Source: Oscillatoria nigro-viridis PCC 7112
GTDB lineage: Bacteria > Cyanobacteriota > Cyanobacteriia > Cyanobacteriales > Microcoleaceae
Reading direction: 5' to 3'
Length of the DNA stretch: 64,000 bases
NCBI RefSeq assembly: GCF_000317475.1
Contig: NC_019729.1
Span: forward strand, 3,176,501 to 3,240,500
Both the position numbers and the translations under genes were made by a program. This document shows positions 1 through 7,247 of the stretch, piece by piece. Each line of letters begins with the position of its first letter. Position 1 is the first letter of the stretch. The notes under the pieces were generated by a model. The model had not been told where the DNA came from. It did not search any database and was given only the letters and a program-made list of their open reading frames with translations.

Positions 1-701
1 GCTACAATCCTCAGCTTAGACCAATTGTTAACAGTCACAGAGCCCCGCGCCGGACTTAGGATCGGCCGTTTCCCTACCCGATCGTCTGTACTTCACTCAA
101 CTGAAAACCGCTATATTGACAAAAACACTAATTCATCAAACACGAATCAACGTCCCGCAGTGTGCCAGTTCAAAGGGTGGAATGCACCAACCCTCGATCG
201 CCCAAAAACTGTTAATAACATGAAGAAGAAGCCCACCCTCGATCGAAGGTGGGCTCTGTTCATGCCAGCTTACCGAGAGCTAGGCAATCGGGTCTCTCCG
301 CTGGTAGACGTAAAATATCGGAAAAAGATCCGAACGTCCGAAAAAACTTCTCGCCCACCATTAAGCTTCAGTTGACCCAACCGGATCGGGAAAATTGCGC
401 CCGCAGCGATGTTCCCCTGACATCGGGGAACGCTGGGGCTTCAACTTTTCAATAGACTTCTGCAAAACAGCTCGTCTTGGGCCGGCAGGATGCCCAACGC
501 CTACTCCGCACAAGAATTAAAATTGTTCGAGAAGTCTCATAATTCTCCTCTTTAACTTTGATTTGCCAACCGATTAAGGATCGTCAATTAAATAATTTCC
601 CTTTTTTCTTGTGGGATGGGCGTCCCGCCCGCCCAGAAAGGACGGGCGGGACGCCCATCCCACAACAGTCATGAAAAGTGGATTTTATTTAATTCTCATC
701 C
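1..701. other. Non-coding stretch downstream of nrtD, with hairpins
   Basis: I see no convincing gene here. The short frames on the plus strand have no recognisable motif and run through palindromes. The stretch holds three clear stem-loops: GCCCACC/GGTGGGC at 231-254, GTTCCCC/GGGGAAC at 411-431, and a perfect 21-bp inverted repeat at 611-663 (listed separately). It is the 3' end region of the nrt operon, so one of the hairpins may help end that transcript, but none is followed by a U-run on the minus strand. Confidence 0.6.
611..663. repeat. Perfect 21-bp inverted repeat (REP-like palindrome)
   Basis: The left arm at 611-631 (starting GTGGGATGGGCGTCCC) is exactly complementary to the right arm at 643-663, with an 11-base loop. 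It lies 39 bp past the nrtD stop. On the minus strand the 3' flank is A-rich rather than T-rich, so it is not a textbook intrinsic terminator; it may stabilise the nrt mRNA end or be a dispersed palindromic repeat. Confidence 0.75.
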
Positions 702-1547
702 CTAAGCATCGTGATCGTGTGCAAAACGACGGAACAGGAAATCTAGGGCGTAGTTCCGCAAATTGTAGTATTCAGGATCTTCCATCATTTGAACCCGATC
801 GCGCGGACGCGGAAAAGGAATCTCCAGAACCTCGCCAATTGTCGCCGACGGGCCGTTAGTCATCATCACCAGTCGATCGGCCAAAAACAGCGCTTCATCA
901 ATATCGTGAGTAATCATCAACACCGTACAGCGGTGATCGTTCCAGATTTTCAGCAATTCTTCCTGCAATTCCTCCTTAGTAATTGCGTCCAGAGCACCAA
1001 AAGGTTCGTCTAAAATCAGCACTTTCGGGCGAATTGCCAAAGCCCGGGCGATCGAAACCCGCTGCTTCATCCCCCCCGAAATTTGCGGCGGTCTTTTCTG
1101 GGCAGCTTCTGTCAATCCCACCATCGCCAAATGCTCATTGACGATCGCATTTTTTTCGACCTTCGACTTATTCGGAAATACAGAATTAACCGCCAAATAA
1201 ACATTTTCAAACACCGTCCGCCAAGGCAGCAAAGCGTAACCCTGAAACACCACCATGCGATCGGGCCCCGGCTTCGTAATCCGCTGCCCGTTAATCGTCA
1301 CGGTGCCCCGGCTCGGATGGCTAAAACCGGACACCATATTTAACAGTGTTGATTTGCCGCAGCCCGAGTGTCCGATCAGAGCAATAAACTCTCCCTCAGC
1401 TACATTCAGATTGACGTTTTCTAAAGCCCTGTAACCGTTTGGATATTCTTTGTAAACACTGTCCATCACCAAAAAAGGCTGGCGGCGGCCTTTTCCCCGC
1501 TGGATTTGAGTTTTGGTGTTCGTCTGATTTTTAGTGGTGTTGAGCAT
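702..1547 (-). CDS. nrtD: Nitrate/nitrite ABC transporter, ATP-binding subunit NrtD
   Basis: ABC ATPase of 281 aa that powers nitrate/nitrite uptake with NrtC at the inner face of the plasma membrane. Visible motifs are Walker A GHSGCGKST, the Q-loop in MVVFQGYALLPWRTV, a signature in the form ISGGMKQRVSIARAL, Walker B VLILDEPFGALD and the H-loop MITHDIDEA. The signature LSGGQ is altered to ISGGM. It is the last gene of the nrtABCD operon, 166 bp after nrtC, and lacks the C-terminal solute-binding-like domain that NrtC has, as in other cyanobacterial Nrt/Cmp systems. No narB follows it. Nitrate rather than bicarbonate specificity is inferred from NrtA. Confidence 0.9.
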   Translation of the reverse strand: MLNTTKNQTNTKTQIQRGKGRRQPFLVMDSVYKEYPNGYRALENVNLNVAEGEFIALIGHSGCGKSTLLNMVSGFSHPSRGTVTINGQRITKPGPDRMVVFQGYALLPWRTVFENVYLAVNSVFPNKSKVEKNAIVNEHLAMVGLTEAAQKRPPQISGGMKQRVSIARALAIRPKVLILDEPFGALDAITKEELQEELLKIWNDHRCTVLMITHDIDEALFLADRLVMMTNGPSATIGEVLEIPFPRPRDRVQMMEDPEYYNLRNYALDFLFRRFAHDHDA

Positions 1548-1713
1548 GGGTTTAGGAAATTGTGAGTGGGTGATGGGCGAAGGAAGAAGGAACAGGCAAG
1601 AGGGAAGAATGAAGAGGCAATTACTAACTAGAATTAGCAGTTAACAATTAACAGCTAAAAACCAACAACTAACAATTAGCAATTACCCTGTTTTTATCCA
1701 ACTAAAAACCGCT

Positions 1714-3714
1714 CTAAGCAGCTCGGCGGCCGGAATCGAGTATAACTTCCGCCATCGTGAAATCGCGTTTAATCGCCAGATTGTTGAGATAGCCGATCGG
1801 ATCGTCAGCGTTAAACACCGAACCGTCAAACAAGCTGAGAGAACCGCGAGTGTAAGTAATATCAGCCATCCCCAGCTCTCGCGCCGCCGTGCTGAACGCA
1901 CCGACTCGCACCACCCGTTCCAGAATTTCCACCCAGTTGCGCGGGAACACAGTATCGCCCCAGCGCGCCATCTGCACCATGTGCCAGAGTTGTTCGGTGC
2001 GGCTCGGGCGATTCACCCCCTCTCCAGAAAACAAGTGGTGGGCGTATTCCCGCATCGGAGTATCGAGGTTGCAAGCAGAAGATTTCGGGTCGCCGAGTTG
2101 GATGTAACTCTTATCGGTAGCCACGTACTCCCTTCCCGCGACAATTTCCGAAACCTCGGCGGCGTGATTTGGATCGGCGCAATAGTGGCAAGCTTCCAGC
2201 AAAGCTTTGACTAGAGCAATGTGAGTGTTGGGATAAGCATTTGCCCAGTCTTCCCGCACCCCCAAAATTTTTCCCGGATGCCCCGGCCACAGTTCCAAAT
2301 CCGTCGCCACCGTAAAGCCGACTCCTTCCATCGAGGCCCGCAAGTTCCAAGGTTCGCCGACGCAGAAACCGTCAATAGTGCCGCCCTGCAAGTCAACGAT
2401 CATCTGAGCCGGTGGGATATTTTTCAGCAACACATCGCGATCCGGGTCAATGCCCCCGGAAGCCAGCCAGTAACGCAGCAACAGGTTGTGCATCGAAGAA
2501 GGGTGAACGATGCCCATACGGTGCGTTTGCGCGGGCGTTCTCTGGAGCATTTTTTTAAAGTCTGCCAGAGTGTAGATCCCTTGGTCGTAAAAGCGCCTCG
2601 CGAGGGTAATTCCGTTGCCATTGCGGCTCATGGTGAGGGCTGTAACCGTCGGAATCGGCTTCTCTTGGTGGCCCCCCAAGCTCAACCACATCGCCATCCC
2701 AGAGGGCATTTGAGCTGCGTCTAAGTAACCTGCGGCGATGCCGTCTACAATGCCGCGCCAGCTTGTTTCCCGCACGAGGTGGACTTCATCGAGCCCGTGT
2801 TTGGCAAAAAAGCCTTTTTCTTTGGCGACAGCGAGGGGAGCGCAGGCTGCCAGCGGAATAAAGCCGAGTTCGAGGTTGACTTTTTCCAGCCCGTGGCGGG
2901 CGATCGCGGGTACTTTCCGCGCCCGCAGTTTTTTGACGCGCTTCTGCTGGTTGAGGAAGTAAATCATTTCGCTACGCAGAGCGTAGTAGCTGGGGTGCGA
3001 GACTACTTCCATCCGTTTGCGGGGGCGGGGGATGTCTACTTCGAGAATGCCGCCAATCTTCGATTCTGGGCCGTTGGTGAGCATGACGATGCGATCGCTC
3101 AGCAACACTGCCTCATCCACATCGTGCGTTACCATCAGGGCGCTGATTTCGTACTCTTGGCAAATTTCCATCAACTTTTCTTGCAAGTTGCCGCGAGTCA
3201 AAGCATCCAAAGCACCGAAGGGTTCGTCTAAGAGTAACAGTTTGGGGCGCAGGGCCAGAGCACGGGCGATCGCCACGCGCTGTTTTTGTCCCCCTGATAG
3301 CAATGCAGGTTGTTTTTCGGCGTGGGGAGTTAAGCCCACCATATCGATGTGTTTTTGAATGATTTCGAGGCGTTCGGCTTTGGGTAAGCCACTCATTACC
3401 GAGTCTACGGCTAGGGTAATGTTTTCTCTGACCGTCCGCCAAGGTAGCAGGGAATAGTTTTGGAATACTACCATGCGATCGGGGCCTGGTTGGGTGATTC
3501 TTTGCCCGTCAATTGTCACCAATCCGGATGTCGGCAAATCCAAACCTGCCACCATATTTAGCAGTGTAGATTTACCGCAGCCGGAGTGTCCTATTAATGA
3601 GATAAATTCGCCTTTTTGAATTTCCAGATCGATGCCTTTCAGGGCTATGTATGTGCCACCGTCTGATAAATTAAAAACTTTTTCGAGTTGTTCTACTGCA
3701 ATCAAAACAGACAT
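1714..3714 (-). CDS. nrtC: Nitrate/nitrite ABC transporter NrtC: ATPase fused to a solute-binding-like domain
   Basis: This 666-aa protein has an ABC ATPase at about residues 1-260 (GHSGCGKST, LLSGGQKQRVAIARAL, LLLLDEPFGALD, MVTHDVDEA) and, after a short linker, an NrtA-like domain of about 380 aa (LGFIPLAACAPLAVAKEKGFF onwards; GTIDGFCVGEPWN). This two-domain plan is diagnostic of cyanobacterial NrtC/CmpC. In NrtC the C-terminal domain is known to mediate inhibition of the transporter by ammonium. It lacks a signal peptide and is therefore cytoplasmic. The gap to nrtB is unusually large for the operon (314 bp) and is filled by tandem repeats. Confidence 0.92.
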   Translation of the reverse strand: MSVLIAVEQLEKVFNLSDGGTYIALKGIDLEIQKGEFISLIGHSGCGKSTLLNMVAGLDLPTSGLVTIDGQRITQPGPDRMVVFQNYSLLPWRTVRENITLAVDSVMSGLPKAERLEIIQKHIDMVGLTPHAEKQPALLSGGQKQRVAIARALALRPKLLLLDEPFGALDALTRGNLQEKLMEICQEYEISALMVTHDVDEAVLLSDRIVMLTNGPESKIGGILEVDIPRPRKRMEVVSHPSYYALRSEMIYFLNQQKRVKKLRARKVPAIARHGLEKVNLELGFIPLAACAPLAVAKEKGFFAKHGLDEVHLVRETSWRGIVDGIAAGYLDAAQMPSGMAMWLSLGGHQEKPIPTVTALTMSRNGNGITLARRFYDQGIYTLADFKKMLQRTPAQTHRMGIVHPSSMHNLLLRYWLASGGIDPDRDVLLKNIPPAQMIVDLQGGTIDGFCVGEPWNLRASMEGVGFTVATDLELWPGHPGKILGVREDWANAYPNTHIALVKALLEACHYCADPNHAAEVSEIVAGREYVATDKSYIQLGDPKSSACNLDTPMREYAHHLFSGEGVNRPSRTEQLWHMVQMARWGDTVFPRNWVEILERVVRVGAFSTAARELGMADITYTRGSLSLFDGSVFNADDPIGYLNNLAIKRDFTMAEVILDSGRRAA

Positions 3715-4028
3715 GATTTTCTTGCCTTTTTTGTAGGTTTGTTATTTCGCTAGATCTTGATTCTTGACTGTTGACTGTTCGCGGTTGACTGTTGACTGTT
3801 CGGGGTTGACTGTTGACTGTTCGCGGTTGATATACAACAGCTAATAGTTAATACATTACTGGATGGCTAAAACTGGTTTTTAAACTAATCAAAATACTTT
3901 GTTTAATCCCTCAACAATAGTTTAAAAAACAGGTTTCTGAGCCTTTGAGTTCGTAATTCCTGTAACAGTCAACCGTCATTCGTAATTCCTGTAACAGTCA
4001 ACAGTCAACCGTTAACCCATCGAATTAG
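3715..4028. repeat. nrtB-nrtC gap with two opposed tandem-repeat blocks
   Basis: No gene. At about 3768-3832 a 21-bp unit built from TTGACTG heptamers is repeated three times with one or two changes; at about 3950-4017 a block of about 30 bp (TCGTAATTCCTGTAACAG...) occurs twice and ends in AACAGTCAACAGTCAACC. The two blocks are reverse complements of one another at heptamer level, so the operon mRNA could fold into a long hairpin here. Such short tandem repeats are typical of filamentous cyanobacterial intergenic DNA. Confidence 0.7.
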
Positions 4029-4874
4029 CTACTTTCCTTGAGGGGGAGCAATCTTTTGCTGCAACCAAGCCATCATGCGATCGAGCAACAAACCAACAGC
4101 CCCAATGTAGAACACCGCTAACAGAATTTCGCTGATGTAGTTTTGCTGGTAAGCATTCCAAATAAAGAAGCCGATACCCACAATCCCCGACATCACAATT
4201 TCCGCTGCAATAATCGCCAGCCAAGCCAGCCCGATCGCAATTCTCAATCCTGTGAAGATATAAGGAAGCGCCGACGGAAACAAAATATTCATGTAATATT
4301 CCTGACGAGAAAGCTGCAGCACTTTCGCCACGTTGTTGTAATCGTCGGGAATTTGGCGAACACCTTCAGCCGTGTTGATTAAAATCGGCCAAACTGAGGT
4401 GATAAAAATCACGAACAAAGCAGCAGGTTCGTTTTGTTGCAGTGCAGCCAGGGCAATGGGCACCCAAGCCAAAGGCGCAACCATCCGCAAAAACTGAAAA
4501 ATTGGGTCTAAAGCCTTGTTCAGAAGCGGATTTGTACCTACCAAAACACCCCCAGCAATTCCCACAGCAGCGGCTAGAGTGTAGCCTTTTGCCACCCGTT
4601 CCAAACTAGCCAAAGTTTGCCAAAACAACCCGATGCCGTAGGTTTTGGAATTCATGAAAGGATACAGCAACAAAATCCGCGTCCGTTCGTCAGTCCACAC
4701 ACTGATCGGTCCCGGTAGTTTGATCAGTCCGGTGCTTGACAGGAATTGCCAAACTAACATAAATCCAATTATTCCCAAAATTGGCGGCAAGATATTCGGG
4801 GAATTCTTCTTCCAAAACTCGCCAAATGCTCCTTGGACATCGACTCCGCCTCTCCGATTTGTGCTGACAGCCAT
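4029..4874 (-). CDS. nrtB: Nitrate/nitrite ABC transporter permease NrtB
   Basis: Permease of 281 aa, with about six hydrophobic segments and the BPD/EAA loop region at about residues 195-235 (ALPYIFTGLRIAIGLAWLAI), which docks on the ATPases. It forms the membrane channel of the nitrate/nitrite transporter. It sits 64 bp after nrtA and upstream of nrtC in the same direction. Length and order fit the family. The start ATG (MAVSTNRRGG) is preceded by a purine-rich AGGAGATTACC, a good ribosome binding site. Confidence 0.9.
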   Translation of the reverse strand: MAVSTNRRGGVDVQGAFGEFWKKNSPNILPPILGIIGFMLVWQFLSSTGLIKLPGPISVWTDERTRILLLYPFMNSKTYGIGLFWQTLASLERVAKGYTLAAAVGIAGGVLVGTNPLLNKALDPIFQFLRMVAPLAWVPIALAALQQNEPAALFVIFITSVWPILINTAEGVRQIPDDYNNVAKVLQLSRQEYYMNILFPSALPYIFTGLRIAIGLAWLAIIAAEIVMSGIVGIGFFIWNAYQQNYISEILLAVFYIGAVGLLLDRMMAWLQQKIAPPQGK

Positions 4875-4938
4875 CCTGGTAATCTCCTATGTTTCTGCTG
4901 TTTTTTTCGAGACTAAATTATGGGAAGCTAAGACCCCA

Positions 4939-6327
4939 TCACACTTTTTTAATTGCTAAACTCTTGAGGTAAGCTTCTGGCTGAGCCGGATTAAATTCTG
5001 TACCGTCAAAGAACTTCTCAACGCCCCGAGACGTACTTTTCGGAATGTCAGCATCAGCAACTCCGGCTAATTTTGCTGCGGCTTTCCACAAATCTTCTCG
5101 GTTGACTTTATCGATGATTGTCTTAGAATCTGCCAAGGTTGTTGTTGGCAAGAAACCCCAGCGCACGCTTTCCGTTAAGAACCACAAATCGTGACTCTTG
5201 TAGGGATAGGAAACGTTGCCGATGCCGTCTTTCCAGTACAGCGGACTCATCTTGAAATCGTCGATCTCTGGTTGGCCGTCACCCATCATGTACTTGCCCT
5301 GGTAGGGAGGTGTCAAAATTGCCGGAGGTACGTCAAAGAAGTTTCTGCCAGAAGTAATGGCAATTAATTCGGGGCGATTTTCTGGTTTGTCGCACCACTG
5401 CTGGGCTTCGATCAGTCCTGCTAGCAGGGCTTCGGTGGCTTTCGGGTGTTTGTCTACCCAGTCGCCGCGAATAGCGAGATATTCCTCGGGGTGATCTTTC
5501 CAGATTTGACCCGTGAGGGCGGACATGAAGCCGATGTCCTCTGTGACAATCCGCAGCGGCCAGGGGTCGCCGGTACTGAAACCGTCCATGCTGCCGGTTT
5601 TCATGTTGGCTACGGTTTGCGCTGACGGTACTGTTAGCAACTCGGCTTCTGTGTCGGGATTTATGCCGTTAGCTGCTAGCCAGTAGCGAATCCAGAAGTC
5701 TTGATTGGCTTTGGGGAAGGTGTAGGCTGCTTTGAAGGGCGTGCCTGCTTGTTTGAGGCCTTTGATGTAGTCTTGGGCCGCTTGATCTAGTTTAAGTCCC
5801 AGACCTTTGCCTTTGTGTTTTCCGGCGAGCGCAATTCCATTTCCCTGAGTGTTCAACTGGGCCAGAACATACATCGGGATTTGGACGCTGTTTTTGGTGA
5901 TCAGACCTTTACTAATTTGATAAGGCATCGGCATTTGCCACTGGCCGCCGTCTATACCGCCGCCTGCCGATCCAATTTCTACGTTATCTCTTGCCGAACC
6001 CCAGTTTGCTTGCTTGGCAACTGTTACCTCAGTCATGCCGTATTTGGCAAAAAAGCCTTTTTCTTGGGCAATGATTAAAGGTGCTGCTTCGACGATCGGG
6101 ATATATCCCAATGTGATTTTAGTGCTTTCAATTCCTTCGACTCTTTTCTCGTTGGCAACAGCCATTACTGAGGTGGCAGCGGGTGCTGTCCCTGCGCCAG
6201 CACCGGCAGTAGCACCGGGTTCTGGGGGATTGCCCAAACAGCCTTTGAGCAGTATTGAACCCAGGGCAGATGCACCTGCGGTGACGATAAATTTACGTCT
6301 GGAAAATTGCTCTGAAAATTTTGTCAT
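4939..6327 (-). CDS. nrtA: Nitrate/nitrite-binding lipoprotein NrtA
   Basis: Substrate-binding protein of 462 aa. The N-terminus has a twin-arginine-like SRRKFIV run followed by a lipobox ending in Cys30 (ILLKGC), so it is probably a lipid-anchored periplasmic protein, possibly Tat-exported. The body matches NrtA rather than Cmp[60 protein letters not shown]. From memory of the Synechocystis NrtA structure, the nitrate ligands Trp102, Gln155 and Lys269 correspond to Trp109, Gln161 and Lys277 here, but the His196 position appears to be Tyr202. First gene of nrtABCD; no nirA precedes it. Confidence 0.9.
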   Translation of the reverse strand: MTKFSEQFSRRKFIVTAGASALGSILLKGCLGNPPEPGATAGAGAGTAPAATSVMAVANEKRVEGIESTKITLGYIPIVEAAPLIIAQEKGFFAKYGMTEVTVAKQANWGSARDNVEIGSAGGGIDGGQWQMPMPYQISKGLITKNSVQIPMYVLAQLNTQGNGIALAGKHKGKGLGLKLDQAAQDYIKGLKQAGTPFKAAYTFPKANQDFWIRYWLAANGINPDTEAELLTVPSAQTVANMKTGSMDGFSTGDPWPLRIVTEDIGFMSALTGQIWKDHPEEYLAIRGDWVDKHPKATEALLAGLIEAQQWCDKPENRPELIAITSGRNFFDVPPAILTPPYQGKYMMGDGQPEIDDFKMSPLYWKDGIGNVSYPYKSHDLWFLTESVRWGFLPTTTLADSKTIIDKVNREDLWKAAAKLAGVADADIPKSTSRGVEKFFDGTEFNPAQPEAYLKSLAIKKV

Positions 6328-6611
6328 AGCCTAGCCTCGCTGCAATACATAATCTTCTGTAACGACATCACTGAAGTTTATCAATGCGCTTTTTTTCTGT
6401 TCGCTAATGGAATTTAGCGACCTGTTTTGAGCGCTGCTTGGCAGGAGGGAGCAAAAGATTTATCGCTAGCATAAGTCTTTAAACTATCCCTGCTGATTTT
6501 ACACTTTTGATTAACTCAATATTTCGACGATCGACCGAGTTGTGTGAACTCACTTTTTGCGAGCCGCACGTTTTTTCGGCATCGTTATTAGCTTACCGTA
6601 CTCTTGCGTAA

Positions 6612-6617
6612 ATTATA
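6612..6617 (-). promoter_or_regulatory. Possible proximal -10 box for nrtA
   Basis: On the minus strand this hexamer reads TATAAT, about 285 bp before nrtA and downstream of the small mobile element. No good -35 is obvious, and the flank is generally AT-rich. It could give NtcA-independent transcription; weak evidence. Confidence 0.25.
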
Positions 6618-6674
6618 AAACAATTATTAAATTTGATTGATAAGTAAATCTTTTAGGACTGTGCTATCGATAAG

Positions 6675-6821
6675 CAGGGCTGTTTCATTCTCTTGTAGGG
6701 GCAATCCCCCCTCGCTTTTCCCAATCCCACCAAATGCTTAATAAATAGTGGATGGAGAGGGTCGGCATTCAGGGCATGACCCGTACAAAACGCTGGTTTT
6801 CCTGAGAATGAAACAGCCCTG
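6675..6821. mobile_element. 147-bp MITE with 18-bp perfect terminal inverted repeats and 10-bp target duplication
   Basis: The element starts with CAGGGCTGTTTCATTCTC and ends with its exact reverse complement. It is flanked on both sides by the direct repeat TATCGATAAG (6665-6674 and 6822-6831), the expected target-site duplication. The arms continue as imperfect complements (TTGTAGGGGC near the left, GGGCATGACCCGTACAA near the right). There is no room for a transposase, so it must have been mobilised in trans. A 10-bp duplication fits IS4-like transposases, but the parent family is inference. It lies between the NtcA promoter and nrtA. Confidence 0.85.
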
Positions 6822-6983
6822 TATCGATAAGGAGCCGTTGGGAAGAGCGATCGGGTTTGCTTATCAAAACTGCTTCAAACCAAGACCTGCTGGGTAAAGG
6901 TTGTAGCGAATGGCGATCGGGGGTCATTAAAATCTCTTGTCAATAAGCGGCAAATATCGCCACCACCACACATTTACTTTGTT

Positions 6984-7028
6984 AATATATATTTACTTTT
7001 TTCAGCCGTTAATTGTAGTGAATTATAC
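6984..7028 (-). promoter_or_regulatory. NtcA-activated promoter (GTAN8TAC plus -10) upstream of nrtA
   Basis: GTA-N8-TAC occurs exactly at 7015-7028 and is followed on the minus strand, 23 nt later, by a TATATA/TATATT -10 box (6991-6984). This spacing is the class II NtcA promoter layout known from nitrogen-regulated cyanobacterial genes. It points at nrtA, so nitrate uptake should be induced under nitrogen limitation. The start site would lie about 650 nt before nrtA, an unusually long leader lengthened by the inserted MITE. Confidence 0.75.
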
Positions 7029-7170
7029 AGAAATTTTTATTATTATAAGGATGTGCTGTTTTCACACGGTTAACTGGTTTTCATTGGTGGACTAAAATTG
7101 TCGCTTAATCGTAAGTGATTTACCGGATATCATATGACGTGGGCTTTCAGGCTCGATTTCTGTAAAACAG

Positions 7171-7203
7171 AGAAACCGGGTTTCTTCAAGAAACCCGGTT
7201 TCT
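7171..7203. repeat. 16-bp perfect palindrome AGAAACCGGGTTTCTT, probable transcript end
   Basis: The two 16-base arms AGAAACCGGGTTTCTT and AAGAAACCCGGTTTCT are separated by one base. It sits 45 bp past the stop of the P-type ATPase gene and may act as its terminator. Related copies with spacers occur at 42166-42231 and 50345-50411, so this is a dispersed palindromic repeat. Confidence 0.7.
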
Positions 7204-7247
7204 GAACACCCGAAATTACTAATCGGTGTCAGTACCTACAAATTCGA

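Noticed and set aside
25..455. Short plus-strand frames at the left end
   Set aside because: They overlap palindromes, have no recognisable protein pattern, and have no ribosome binding site.
702..6327. Reading the operon as cmpABCD (bicarbonate transport)
   Set aside because: The binding protein has NrtA-type runs ([21 protein letters not shown]) and the promoter is NtcA-type; CmpA runs as I recall them are absent.
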